A stretch of 64,000 bases of DNA, taken from positions 86,876,840 to 86,940,839 of the forward strand of contig CM043971.1 in NCBI GenBank assembly GCA_014529385.2. The letters are read 5' to 3'. Origin of the DNA: Adiantum capillus-veneris. Taxonomy: Eukaryota; Streptophyta; Polypodiopsida; Polypodiales; Pteridaceae. The translations under genes were made by a program, and so were the position numbers. This document shows positions 34,969 through 46,696 of this stretch, piece by piece (the first letter of the stretch is position 1; each line of letters begins with the position of its first letter). The notes under the pieces were generated by a model. The model made no database searches and was not told where the DNA came from. It was given only the letters and a program-made list of their open reading frames with translations.

Positions 34969-36768
34969 CCATATTTGTGGAATTGGGGAATTTTCCAATT
35001 TCCACTTTCAAAATGAGCTTAAGATTTGACCAACTAGTCAAATCTTAGCCAAAGTTTTGAGATCATGACTGGAAAGACCGTTTGAAGTACTACCTTGTGG
35101 AAGGAGGTAGCCTCAAAAAATAGTTTGAGATTTGTCCATATGGCCAAATCTTTAAGACATTGGTGATTTCCAAATTGGCACATGAAAATCTTAAAGTTGA
35201 TTCTTTGAACAGCAAATTCCTACGTGAATTTGGTAAAAATATCAAGATGTCATTGAAGGTTGAAAAGAGTGTTAGGTTTGCAAATGATTTTGTATTCGCC
35301 GCCACTAGTTTGCAATCTTTTACGAGTGTAAAAGACACATCAAAGCGAATGATGTTAGCATTGTATGGTACACATGATTCATATGCACACTATGGAGACC
35401 AAAACGGGTAGCTATTCAAAAAGGATTGACCAGTGTTTGAAAGACCCATATACTAGCTCATAGAAGTGCATCCAATGATAGATAGGGAAGGATGGTTCAT
35501 TTTAGAGGATAGAATCTATTATGGCCCATCCTCTCTAGAGCTGAATGATATTACCCTAGTGAACCTAGAAATTTGTTCAGACCCAAACTCTCCCCCATCA
35601 AAAATTAAGGTTTGATGTTGTGACCAGACTAGCATATACTTCGACCAAAATAGTCATAGATACAGATGACATCCTAAGATCTATGACGCCTTCGGTATTA
35701 AAACAAGAGAATCTCATATCAAAGGCGACCCATGGGATAGACAATATCAAGGTGAAGATAATGCTAGCTACAACTTGACTTGAGGAATTATTTGTTATGC
35801 TTCACAAAGGTACATAAAAAAGCTATGCATAAGGTTTCCAAATTCCAAACATTAATAGTGCTACACACAATATGCCTTCACAATCCCAAAAGGTGAGATT
35901 AGACAAGAGCCCAATAGTTTTGAACTCTCATAATGGGAGAAATCTTTAGTGATCACCCTAGGAAGGGGGGAGCTATAAATTCATCAAACTCGACTCTTGT
36001 ACCAAAAAACACAACATCAGTTTAGAAGCCCTAGAGATTCTAACCAATCCTCTTCAAATTAGAGGCCATTAAAAGACCATATGGTTGCTAGAAGTTCCCA
36101 GCTGACCCAGATTCCCTCAAAATATGATGATAAGTGCCAATATAAATATCATCAAGGACAAAAGTTTCAGTTGACTTCTTCAAGACAAAGTCAAGAGCCA
36201 ACGAATCCAATAGTGTTCAAGCAATTTCATGGGACCAAGCTCACACATGCATACATGGATATAGATGGTAGTGAATATTAGGAGGTTCACAACCTTGTAC
36301 AGATCCCTAAAAATTGTCAGATTGAATTCAAAGTTTATTTCAAGATGATGCAAAGCCTCAAGCTACCAAAACAAGTGATAGATAGGTCATAATCAAAGGA
36401 AGTTAAAGCTCACAAAGGCTACACAACGGTTATCACCAAAATCTCCTCCAAAGAGAAAAATTCCACCATAAAGTACAATGGATCTTCTAAATTAAAAAGT
36501 AACCTAAATGCAGGTAGACAATGCTGAACAACTGCAAGAAAAAGGTCTAGTATCACGATATCAAAACGAGTCAACATCAATTGAAACAGGTGACCAAAGC
36601 AAATAAATTGTTGAAATTCAACCCAAGGATACCACCATAGCTAGACGAGTCAATTGTGAAATAAACCTTGAGAATATCAAGTGCAACATCACTAGTGAAC
36701 ATGAAGCAAATCTCTCAGGTGAAGTAAAGCTAGATTTTCAGCTAGACAAGAACCTCATGTCTTTTTGA
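34969..36768. other. 1.8 kb of unrecognised sequence between E2 and C1
   Basis: Neither copia nor C-family LTR; open frames (35,160-35,411 plus; 36,081-36,281 plus) show no known domain. It replaces the copia RT segment on one side and about 2 kb of C1 LTR on the other, so it is a deletion-and-filler or an older insertion. Confidence 0.5.
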
Positions 36769-37360
36769 ATAATAATAAAAATATGGAGGAGTTATGGACA
36801 TGGAAAGATATTGGAATCATATGATATGGTCCCTCTTTGAATTATTTTGGGTGAAAGAGGAAAAGGTATGCAAGTAAATAATATAATAAACGTGACCAAT
36901 GAGTAGAAATCAATTTTTTGTTTTCACGAGGGTCAGGGTGAAAATGTGAGAGTGATTTGTTTAAAGGAAAAATATGAGGTTAGAGTATGTACATATTGGC
37001 AAAAAATATACTTATGGTGCAAGAGGATGAAAAAAGGTAAATTTAATAAAACACACACCTAGGTATAAATATTTAAATAAATATCAAAATAATTATAAAA
37101 ATCCCTATATTTAGGCCACATATATAATGAAATATTTACACACAAATGGGCCATAATATTTATTTATTTATTTTATTTTTTTACTCAACTAGCCCAGTGA
37201 CTAGCTAATTTAGGGTTTTTAAGAAAATATGGAAAAAGTCCCCTAACTCACACACGCCTATTTACAGTGAAATGGTAGGGATAGCCATAGTGTTTGGGTG
37301 ATTTTGGTAGGGTGAGGTAGCTTACTATGGAAATTATGGAGAGCCAAAAAACGGCTATCA
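36769..37360 (-). repeat. 3' LTR of C1, truncated
   Basis: First 592 bp of the LTR (TGATAGCCGTTTTTTGGCTC start on minus), nearly identical to 42,546-41,955. After 36,769 the similarity stops abruptly. Confidence 0.85.
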
Positions 37361-37373
37361 TTAGCCCCCCCCT
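37361..37373 (-). promoter_or_regulatory. Polypurine tract of C1
   Basis: On the minus strand aaggggggggcta directly before the LTR start. Confidence 0.8.
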
Positions 37374-37478
37374 TAGATAATGGTACATTCATGTACCATT
37401 TATCCGACCATACAACCTGTAGATTGTGTAACGTCTGTCTTTGTCTGCTCTCATCTTTGAAGAACCTTTGTTGTATGA

Positions 37479-38126
37479 TTAAAAACCTTGTGTGATATGG
37501 AAGGTTCTCAGAGCCAATAGCAGGATGTAATGAAGTGACGGAGTAAACCTCCTCCATTGAGAAAGTTTCCATAAGCACCCCCCAGGATCAAAGATCTTGA
37601 AATATCTTTCCCAAAGCGAGATGTATGGTATGGAATCACTTACTGATTTCGGTTGAGGAAACTTGTAGATTTTACTGTTGTCCATCATTGCATCTATCAC
37701 TATGAATGTGATATAAAAGATTGGTTGCTCTTCCTCCTGTGTAAAGTTGATGTATCTGCTACGATCTTCAAGATCTTGTATGAGCGAATTCCGGAACTGT
37801 AGCTCATAAAATTCATTCAACCTGGGTAGGCTCACCAAGTCAAAAATTATATGGCCTTCATGATTTAGGAAATCTTGATCCATGCTTCCAGCTGCTATTG
37901 GAAGGTATTGCAAATAGTTTACCACATAGGTAGATAATAGAGGAAGGTTTCTATTGCCTCCAACACATTGGAAGAGAATAGATTTTGGTACTGATTGATG
38001 AAATATCCACATGTAGCAATCAACAAGATTTTCATCTATGATGAAGACCAGAAGCATCACAATGTGCGACCTCCATACACCAAAGAACCAAATGAAGAAG
38101 GTTTGGAAACATCCGTTCATCACCAA
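37479..38126 (-). CDS. 215-aa ORF of unknown function in C1
   Basis: An open frame between gag and the polypurine tract, the place where env-like or additional ORFs are found in some plant gypsy lineages. Near the N-terminus there is a hydrophobic, aromatic stretch (FQTFFIWFFGVW, then HIVMLLVFII) that could be a membrane segment; the rest is mixed with acidic and aromatic patches (FTQEEEQPIFYITFIVID, PYISLWERYFKIFDPGG). No motif of protease, RT or integrase. A second frame (37,578-37,258) overlaps its end and runs into the LTR; I do not support that one. Function unknown. Confidence 0.45.
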   Translation of the reverse strand: MVMNGCFQTFFIWFFGVWRSHIVMLLVFIIDENLVDCYMWIFHQSVPKSILFQCVGGNRNLPLLSTYVVNYLQYLPIAAGSMDQDFLNHEGHIIFDLVSLPRLNEFYELQFRNSLIQDLEDRSRYINFTQEEEQPIFYITFIVIDAMMDNSKIYKFPQPKSVSDSIPYISLWERYFKIFDPGGCLWKLSQWRRFTPSLHYILLLALRTFHITQGF

Positions 38127-38441
38127 GTATTCATGTCCTCTTCCACTTAAGAAGGTATGGTGTCCCCGATGAAAGGTATATGTGAAGAGAGGAGAATTTT
38201 ACCTTGAAGAGGTGAAACCCCATATGAATATGATTTGGGCTTCAAAAGCTTGGATTTCCTTGCTAAGAGATTGTCCCATGAATGAAGAGCCACCCACTAA
38301 AACACCATTGGAGAGAATGATACCCTTCTGATAGTTTCCTGTTATGATTTTATATTTTACTACTCTCCCATGTTCTTCATCCCCTTCTAAGCCCCCCCTT
38401 TGGCAAGGTTGTAACTCTTCACATCATACCACCTCAAAGGT

Positions 38442-39590
38442 TCATGGATTACTGTTTGATTTTGTTAAAACTTTGGCTTCTTGCATGATAGGTTCCTCCA
38501 TGCTTAACATACATGGTTCATACCAATGCTTTTCAACATCCTCAAACACTTCTTCAAGATTATCCTCACATGGATTCAACTCACACTCTTCTACTTTTTT
38601 TTGGAGTTGGCATTCCATGTACACAATCATCTCTTTATGATCAATGTGGTCTATGATCTCTCCACCTATGATTTCATCTTCTTCTTTACTCTCTTCTTTT
38701 AGGCAAGATACACTCTCAGAACATTCCATAAGATCAAGGTTACCTTCAAAGTCTTCATTCTCCATAGAGTCATGTTGCACAAAAGCTTCGTCTGCTCGGA
38801 CTAGAAATTGATCTTCTACCAAAAGGTTGGATGTATCCATTATTGAATCATCAATGCCATTTGAGATATCTTTTGTCGATTTTTGCATGCTTGTGATAAA
38901 GGTAGAAGAAAGAGATTCCACATTTGAATCTTGGCCACACACTTTAGCACTTGAATAATCAGTTGGCATGTAAGTAACTTCTTCAACATTTGTCGGAGCA
39001 GAAGGAGACAAGTATGGCAAAGGAGATGACTCCTTGATAGAAATACTTTCATGATGGTTGGTTCTTCCAGCATGATGGAAACCATTTTTGATGTAGAAGT
39101 ACTTGTGAAACTTCCTTCGGGCAATAGTGACCGCTTCTTCAAAGGTAGAGGGTCCACTACAAGTAACCTTAGTCTTTAGGAAAGGAGACAAACCCGAAAA
39201 AAATTGATCCATTTTTACATAATCTGGAAATGTAGAACTAAATCCACATCCTTCCCATTGACGAGAAAAAATATCCTCATAAGCATAGTAGTCTTCATCA
39301 TGTTGTTGAAGTCTCCGTAGTGAAGCCCATGCTTTCTCCGTTGTTGGAACTTTAGAGAATCTGGCCTTCAAAGCTTTGGAAATTTGGGTATATCCATCTT
39401 CAATCTGAGAAGACATACTCCAAAACCATTGCTCAGCGTTGCCTCTAAGGCATAGCAATAGAAAATCCCCTTTTTCAATGTCATCCCTTTTCCCAAGGAT
39501 ATGACAAACAATTCTAAAATCAGCAAGAAAATCATCAACATCTTCTTCTGGATTTCCGAAGAGATTGGGATATCATCAAAGGTATAGCGT
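38442..39590 (-). CDS. Gag-like protein of C1
   Basis: The open frame to 38,442 is 338 codons from 39,458, but retrotransposon gag similarity begins upstream near 39,560 (NPEEDVDDFLADFRIVCHIL, then KGDFLLLCLRGNAEQWFWSM) without an ATG. Later blocks: ALKARFSKVPTTEKAWASLR, RQWEGCG, MDQFFSGLSPFLKTKV, FEEAVTIARR (typical gag capsid pattern), then an acidic Ser-rich tail (EESKEEDEIIGGEI). No CCHC knuckle is visible. It would form the particle. A possible frameshift lies near 39,565, or a splice acceptor supplies the start. Confidence 0.65.
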
Positions 39591-39873
39591 GTACTGGTCT
39601 CTCAATGCTAGAACCACACAAAGATTAGTTCCAAACAATCATCAACTAACTACACAAAGTTTTGAAAGGTCTTTCAGCATGAATTCTAGATTCTTATGTG
39701 AAAATGTTTTTTTCCTTTCTTATGTTATGCATAATCCGAACCATATTCTAGATCAATTTTTGTTTCCTTGAAATTAAACTCGGTCATACATGTTTTCATG
39801 ATTCATATAATCTACTTGATTATGCTGAAATTCAAGCATTCATGCAATACAACAACAATAAGCACAAAGTCAG

Positions 39874-39893
39874 TCCTCAGTGGGGGCACCAAA
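39874..39893 (-). promoter_or_regulatory. Putative primer-binding site of C1
   Basis: On the minus strand TTTGGTGCCCCCACTGAGGA follows the LTR end. The same core TTTGGYGCCCCCAC occurs at 59,358 and 61,496. The tRNA is not identified. Confidence 0.6.
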
Positions 39894-39895
39894 AT

Positions 39896-42546
39896 TGAGG
39901 CGGTCCGAGGCAGGCAACAAGAGAGGCGACCTCTAAACACCCCTCAAGGCTCCCGTGCTGCTCAATTGGGGCTGGGGCAACCACAAGCACAACAAAACAA
40001 CAAACCCACAGCCAAACCCAAACAAGATAGGGGCACCACCTAGTTATGGTATGCGAACTAGGACGCAAGAGAGATTTTGGCACAACCAAGAAGATGCACC
40101 ACACAACACACACAAGCAACCTCACACCAAGACACACATGACATGGACCAGAGAGAGCTAAAGCAAAGGGAAGATAGAGAGGAAAGGATCTTGCGTAACA
40201 CCTTATTTGTGACTTGCAAATGGAGATGGTTCGTTATGATGCTATCGTAGAACTTGTACAAAACTCACTCGATGCTTAGTGATTGCTAAACATTGGCAAA
40301 ACACACACACACACTGTCTTAGGGTGTGGGAGACCTCTCACCACAATACCCTCTTACAATGGACAAAAAACTGGCAATGAAAAACACACTAAAACACTTT
40401 CTAAAATCAAGATCAACTGATAAAAACCCAAAATAAACAAGTCACCTTGAATTCACCAAACCGTATTGCACAAATGGAAGGACGAAGATTTGAACGTTGA
40501 ATCACGACTTTGATGCACCAAACCTCAATTTATTGATGATGAAGGAGCATATACAATAGTGGTTTTGAGATTTGTGGAACTCACGCTCTCTCACTTGCAA
40601 TGTGTAGCTTGAAGGCTTCTCTCACACCAAGAGTGAAGCTCACAAGTGGTTGCTACACCTAAGTCTCTCCTCACACATAGAGTGTTGGGGTGCTATGTGA
40701 GATGTTGAAGGTTGTTTTACAAGAAGGAGAGGGGCCTATTTATAGTTTGGAGATCCCTCATTAAGATTATTAGAAATCCAAATTTACAAGCTAACAAATC
40801 AGGATTATGATTTTATTGAATATCAAAACATTGCTGGCCTTCTTTGTCTGCTTGAGTCATGGATGTGGGCTCAAAAAAGAGCATTATTGATGGTAGATAA
40901 GGTGAAAGTAAAGTTTTAAGTAAGGAGAGAGAGAGAGAGAGTTACTTTGTACATGTATTGAGGTGAGGTGTCTTTTATGGTTAGGTCAATGCTATTTTGT
41001 GTTAGTATGTTAGTGGTTAGTGTTAGTAATCACTAGAAAGTTAATGATATATTTACAATGGGTAGAATGGGGTGGATGGTTGGAGTAAGATGGTTGAATG
41101 AAGTGAGCAAATCCTTGTGATGGTGAAGCTTGAAGAAGTTTTGGACTTACTTGTGTAGGTTCTCAAAATGACTATTGATCTTCTTCTTCGTCTTCTCTTC
41201 TTTACGCCACCGCCGCCAAGGTTGATTATCACGATGAAAATGGTAATTCCATTGATGAGATCTCTTGATTTTCAGAGGTTTAGCATGGTACACATGCTGA
41301 ATTTATGTATATATATATAAGGGTTAAGATGGAATTGTACTTTGGAGATAATAGAGAGAGGCATAGAGATGGTGTATGTACATGGAGAGCTCATATGAGA
41401 GCTATGGAAGTAAGAGGAGAGGTTAATGGTGAAGAAAGTGAGAGAAACCATTGAAGGTGCAGGTTTGAGTGAGGGATTGAGAGGAATGTGTGTGTGTGTG
41501 TAGAAGTGTGGAAAGAGGTGAGAGAAAACTATGGGCTACTTGTGAGAAAAGTGGGCAGACTGGGGTCCACTCCAAAAATCATATCTCACCACTGGTAGCT
41601 CCAAAAATCATGAAAACATGTGAGGTGATTATTCAGAGTGTGGGCTACATTTTCTCTTTTGACCACCGTTCCAAATTTAGAGTGGAGATAGGTGCCAAAA
41701 TTCTCACCAAAAAGCCTGTTTTAATGCCTGCAAAAGTCTTTTAGTGGCCCCCTCCTTTGTTGAATTTGTACAATGTATCCAAGAGTGAGCCCCTCCTTTG
41801 TCATATCATAATACAAAGCATCCAAGTTGCCCTTGACCCATGCATGGAGGAGGATTATTGGTGAATAAAGAAATATATACATGGTGGGACTAGTATATGG
41901 ACTATTCATGGACTTTAGCTCAATGAGCACATGGTGTTAGAATAATGAGTAAAAATAATAATAAAAATATGGAGGAGTTATGGATATGGAAAGATATTGG
42001 AATCATATGATATGGTCCCTCTTTGAATTGTTTTGGGTGAAAGAGGAAAAGGTATGCAAGTAAATAATATAATAAACGTGACCAATGAGTAGAAATCAAT
42101 TTTTTGTTTTCACGAGGGTGAGGGTGAAAATGTGAGAGTGATTTGTATAAAGGAAAAATATGAAGTTAGAGTATGTAAATATTGGCAAAAAATATACTTA
42201 TGGTGCAAGAGGATGAAAGAAGGTAAATTTAATAAAACACACACCTAGGTATAAATATTTAAATAAATATCAAAATAATTATAAAAATCCCTATATTTAG
42301 GCCACATATATAATGAAATATTTACACACAAATGGGCCATAATATTTATTTTTTTATTATATTTTTTAACTCAACTAGCCTAGTGACTAGCTAATTTAGG
42401 GTTTTTAAGAAAATATGGAGAAAGTCCCCTAACTCACACACGCCTATTTACAGTGAAATGGTAGGGATAGCCATAGTGTTTGGGTGATTTTGGTAGGGTG
42501 AGGTAGCTTACTATGGAAATTATGGAAAGCCGAAAAACGGCTATCA
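39896..42546 (-). repeat. 5' LTR of C1, 2,651 bp
   Basis: TGATAGCCG start at 42,546 and CGCCTCA end at 39,896 on the minus strand; matches the solo LTR at 2,074-4,731 along its length, notably in both terminal segments and a gggctcactcttgga block. A TATA box is at 40,736-40,745. Frames inside (for example 39,877-40,261) are not genes. Confidence 0.88.
40736..40745 (-). promoter_or_regulatory. TATA box in C1 5' LTR
   Basis: CTATAAATAG on the minus strand, comparable in position to TATAAAAG in the solo LTR. Confidence 0.5.
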
Positions 42547-43300
42547 CTACCAATGTCACTCTTTACCAGAATGCTATTGGATTCCTTACTTAAGTATGGT
42601 ACACAAGGTTGGATATTCAGTTTTTAGTCTCAATGGTCAACATATTTATACATAGCCTAGGTCTAAGAATTGGCATGCTATCAAGCAAATCTTTCACTAC
42701 TTGAGTGACACTTTACATCTTGGAGTATTTTATCCCAAGGGAGATCATTATTGCCAGATTTACAAGATGTTTTGGACTCAGATTGAGTTAGTTGTTATGA
42801 CACACGAGTGTCCATGAGTGGTTTTTGTTTCATGCTTGACAGTTCATGCATACCATGGTTGAGCAAGAAGCAACCTATTGTGATCACTTCCACTTGTTAG
42901 GCTAAGTATAGGGTAGTCTTCATAGCTATGATTCAGTGTATATGGCTTAAATGCCTTGTGGCTGATTTGGGTGTTGGATAAGACACTAGCAACATTTTCT
43001 AAACTACCAGCCAAAGCGCATTGGTGGTTGCGAGGAAACCAGTTTCTCATGCTCACACAAAGCACATTGAGGTGTATTATCACTATCTCAGGAAGAGACT
43101 CTTAGTAGGAGAGATTAGCTTGGCTTATGTGCCAATGTAGGACAACCTCATAGACCTTTTCATAAAGGCATTGACTTGTGAGAAGTTCAAAGCTTTTTGC
43201 AAAGATCTGGTCTTACTCCCCTTTGTGGACTGATCATGTCCTCAGGGAATGGCACTTCCCTAGACTCTAGGTGCCATCTCTTGTTCATTGCATCAACCCT
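42547..43300 (+). pseudogene. Copia E2 RT end and RNase H
   Basis: Resumes with the VTLYQNAIGF block of copia RT, then, across frames, the RNase H pieces WLSKKQPIV, VADLGVG, SALVVARKPVSHAHTKHIEVYYHYLRKR and IKALTCEKF. Stops in every block; the catalytic Glu block (STEAEY) is degraded. It belongs to the left part at 32,189-34,968. Confidence 0.75.
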
Positions 43301-43310
43301 AGGGGGGATT
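43301..43310 (+). promoter_or_regulatory. Polypurine tract of copia E2
   Basis: AGGGGGGATT directly before the LTR start. Confidence 0.75.
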
Positions 43311-43541
43311 TGTTACCATATATACATGTGGTAGTGATGTGTGTGAACATTGTTAGGACCATTGGGGCATTTTTTCCCTCACTAGGAGGGATTTCCCCCC
43401 GTGAATTGTATATATGCCCATCACTCTAGGGCTATTTTATCTTTCCATTGCACACTAAGTAATACTACTCTATGTTGTGTACCTTGATCTTTTTTGTCTT
43501 CTCCAAGCTGTGTGCATTTCCTTGCGAGTCTATTTTCAACA
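43311..43541 (+). repeat. 3' LTR of copia E2
   Basis: 231 bp, TGTTACCATATATACATG...TTTTCAACA; matches the E1 LTR at 31,984-32,188 with some indels. Confidence 0.85.
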
Positions 43542-43603
43542 ATGCCCATATGAGAGAGTAATAATAAGAATTTTAGAGGTGGGTGAGGTGTTGACAATGT
43601 CTT

Positions 43604-43617
43604 CCCCCCCCCCCCCC
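43604..43617. repeat. Poly-C run
   Basis: Fourteen C in a row, about 60 bp after the copia E2 LTR. Confidence 0.95.
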
Positions 43618-43656
43618 TCATTTCTTAGGGGTTATACTTTGTGCTACATGGAGATT

Positions 43657-45440
43657 TCAAGCCCTAGGAAATGAGGCTGTTTTTCTAAATGAAACATCCA
43701 ATGAATGGAAGGCAGAAAGGAGATTGGAACATCGAGTAAGGTGGACCAAATCATCATTTTCTAAGCTAACAAGTATACCCATGTGGGACTCTTCTAAGTG
43801 AAAACAAGGTGCATTCGGGAGAACCACTCCATAGAAGGCGAGTATGTGAGTGCTAAGTAATCTATTGTGGTATAGGTTGTGCGAGTTTCCCACCAAAGAC
43901 TCTTCTTCTTTCCTTTCATAGTATGTCTTTATCTGGGAGGGGAGATAAATTACTCTTTTGGAGCCTACCATATTATGAAAAAGGGTGAGTTCTTATAGTA
44001 TGGGGTTTTCCAAGACCTTCCTCTAAAAGTTAATGAAATCTGTGGAGGGGAACATCTAGTGTCCCTCATTAATGCACAATGAAAGAGCACCAATCTAACT
44101 AGGCAAGGTGACTCCATTTAAATGTGAGTAAAGTACCCAATTCAAGAGGGGCTTGGGTCACTCATCTCCCCACTTATCCATGAAAAAGGAACAAAAGAAC
44201 CCAGACTGGTAGGCTTCCCACGCATCTAGTGCCTTAGTGAAGCCCATCAAGCTTATGTAGATGTCGGTGTGACATGTCACCATGTCCTAGGTGAGTTTTG
44301 TAGGAAGAACTAGAAGGTTGATGACCCGAAAAATAAACCTCTTAAGATCTCCTCTTAGTTTGGCTAGGGTGGATGCACCAAAGCAGCTTATTGCCACAAA
44401 TCGCGGTGAGTAATTGGGGAGTTTTGTGTATCATAGGTGGCAAAAAGGTGTTGCATGGGACACATGTGGTGTAAATAAGGATGGGCTCTTTGGACAAATA
44501 AATGGAAGAGTTAGTAGCATGTGTTGGTTATAGCCTTGCTCTCCTCATTGAGTAGATTCACAAGGTCTTTGTATTAAGAGGGGTTGTGGCAGCCAACCTC
44601 AACAACCCAAAACTCAACGGATTTGATATAGGATAGGTCAAGCCGGACAAGATGGTGCTAGGCAATAGGGGAGGCAACTCATGCTTATTTTGCATGGAGG
44701 CTCTCTCTGCTTTGTAAATAAAGATCTCCCACTAGTCTCTTTAAGTTCTCCCTTATCTTGACTGCCCACTGAACTATCTGGTCCTTCGTTGGTATTTCAT
44801 TCCTGCAATGGGATTTCTCAAGTTCCGAATATTGCTTTGAGAAAACATGGGTCCTATCCTCTTCTGGAAGAGTTAGTTGATGCTCCAAGGGTTTTCCTTA
44901 TCTCCTTATCATAGTTTGTGCCTCTCCTTGGAGAGTCTCCCTCTCTAGATCAAATAGAGGGCACTCTTCTATTTTGTACACATCCTTCTCTTCTCCCACA
45001 TATTCTTTGCTATAAAAACTATCAACGTTCTTGACCATCTCGCAGCCTCCTTGTTCCCATTTTTCTTTGTCCTCCTTAAATCGGCTCAGCCTGTACTCCT
45101 CATGCAGTTCCTCAGACAAGAAGCAAAATATTGATAGTCATGGTTAATCCAATGTTGGAAGCACCAGAAATCAAAGATTATTGAAAGCCCAACTTTGCAA
45201 ACATTGAAGCAATGGAAAAAAAAAATGCAAAACATACACATGCATACCCTTCGATGACTTTGTTGACAGCATAAGTCGGAAGCAATGCATTCCAGAGTGC
45301 CATGCACATCCTTTACCTTCACTTTTAATGGAATGCTTCGTGTCTCTTTCTCATTGGGTGGAGGGGTTGATCTTGAAGTCCAAGTCCATACATTGTGCCC
45401 TTCCCAGTCTTCTGCCTTAGTAAACCACTGCAAGTGACTT
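43657..45440 (-). pseudogene. Decayed coding region of unknown function, probably with an intron
   Basis: Two long minus-strand frames keep coding character. The first (45,119-44,685) has one stop and is charged (EELHEEYRLSRFKEDKEKWE, EEDRTHVFSKQYSELEKSH, VQWAVKIRENLKRLVGDLYL). The second (about 44,403-43,657) has several isolated stops between well-formed stretches (LVLPTKLT, GFTKALDAWEAYQSGFFCSF, KWGDE, LLNWVLYSHLNGVTLPS, SQIKTYYERKEEESLVGNS, GVVLPNAPCFHLEESHMGIL). Upstream, 45,433-45,250 (KAEDWEGHNVWTWTS, IPLKVKVKDVHGTLECIASD) may be a separate exon. I do not recognise the family; a host gene relic or a retroelement ORF are both possible. Confidence 0.4.
45105..45255 (-). other. Candidate intron in the decayed region
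   Basis: On the minus strand a GTATGC donor-like site near 45,250 and a cttcttgtctgag acceptor-like site at about 45,105 bracket an AT-rich 150-bp segment; the charged frame begins right after it. Confidence 0.35.
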
Positions 45441-45486
45441 CATCTTGCAACCTACAGCTTGAATGTACAATAAAGAGGATTAGCTT

Positions 45487-45812
45487 ATGAGCACGCAGAG
45501 AAATACTAATGCCTACAGCTCTAGGTGCTACAGTATGATGCATGCAAAGCTTGACTTTAGTAAAGCAAACAGGCAAAACGGGACATGCAAACATGTAAGC
45601 CTCAGCATTTCAAAACTATTTATGATCACGACTAGTGACCTCTATTTGTGGAAAGGATGCATACATGTCTTATGAGCACGAGGAGAAAGACTAATGCACA
45701 CATACAAGTCCAAGTGCTACAATATGTATGATGCATGCAAATCTTCACTTCAAAAGCAACAGTAAAAATGGCACATGCAGACATGGAAACCTAGGCAATT
45801 CAAAATGGAAAT
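45487..45812. repeat. Imperfect ~185-bp tandem duplication
   Basis: tgagcacg...agagaaa-actaatgc, ...gtgctaca...atgatgcatgcaaa and ...catgcaaacatg occur first at 45,487-45,600 and again at 45,672-45,800. Confidence 0.7.
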
Positions 45813-46380
45813 AGGGTTTACCTTCTCAGTCCGGCATAGCTAGAGGCGAGAGTGAATGAGACGATAATTTGAGTTTCGAAGCTCAAGGAGATCACCTAGC
45901 ATGCGGGAAGAATTTGTCAAAAGTTGACGTCGTCCTATGACAAGTCACATCACGCATATTCTTGAAATGATGAGTGAGCCACCCCTCCCTACAATCAGTG
46001 GCCCCTTCCAACTACTAAGGCCATTAACATTTCAAAATTCCCCTTTTCTTTTTTGGATGTATCACAAATTCCTTTCCAAAGTAGTCTCTTGGTGGTACCC
46101 TAAAAAGTGAAATAGTGGTACCATCGATACATGCTTAGACCCACCTCCTCTACACTTAAGCCATGAACTTGAGGCTACATACATTTATCCTTTGGAGAGT
46201 CATCTATGGTGACTCCAAAAAAACCAAGTCTATCTTTAGTATGCCATCCTCGCTCTCCTCTTCCTCTGTGCCAGTGCAGCCTTCATCGTAGGCCGTCTCG
46301 TTATTTTGCTAGTCTCAGGCTTCTCTCTACCCTCGTATACCTTCTCTTTGTAGGGTTAAGGTGGATAGGCTAGTGTTTCA
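45813..46380. other. Gene-free stretch
   Basis: Nothing supported; may include the R/U5 end of the copia LTR that starts at 46,696. Confidence 0.35.
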
Positions 46381-46696
46381 TTCATGCTAATAGCATGCTT
46401 GGAGAGGTTAGTGTAGAGCTTGCGAGAGAAACTATTGAACAATACAATATAGAGTAAAAGTGTAAATGATAAAGGTTACATTTATTCAGTAAAATGTGCC
46501 TCTATATAGGCTTCTACAAAGAGACAAGCTTTTGACACATGAGCACAAGATGTAGCTGCCTATGCACAAACACAAGTGGAGTTTCTTCACACATGGGTGA
46601 TAAGGGGTTCTTCACATGGGTTATTGATACATGACACTTTTCTAGGTGTAAGTGATTGTTCACATAAGAGATGCAACAAAACCTCACATCCCAACA
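46381..46696 (-). mobile_element. Copia-type LTR H (far end uncertain)
   Basis: On the minus strand TGTTGGGATGTGAGG follows a purine tract (aggggaggat). A CTATATAG box lies at 46,501-46,510 and AATAAA just after it. No second LTR or coding part was recognised, so the lower edge is a guess. Confidence 0.45.

Larger units (their letters stand above)
36769..42546 (-). mobile_element. Gag-only LTR retrotransposon C1 (non-autonomous)
   Basis: Minus-strand order: 2,651-bp 5' LTR (42,546-39,896), primer site, gag, a 215-aa ORF of unknown function, a polypurine tract, and the first 592 bp of the 3' LTR (37,360-36,769). No protease, RT, RNase H or integrase lies in the ~2.5 kb interior, so the element must borrow these enzymes. 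It is inserted in copia E2: copia RT sequence resumes at 42,547 exactly where the LTR starts. The same LTR occurs alone at 2,074-4,731. Confidence 0.8.

Noticed and set aside
37258-37578. 106-aa minus frame overlapping the unknown ORF of C1
   Set aside because: Runs through the polypurine tract into the LTR, as expected of a chance frame.
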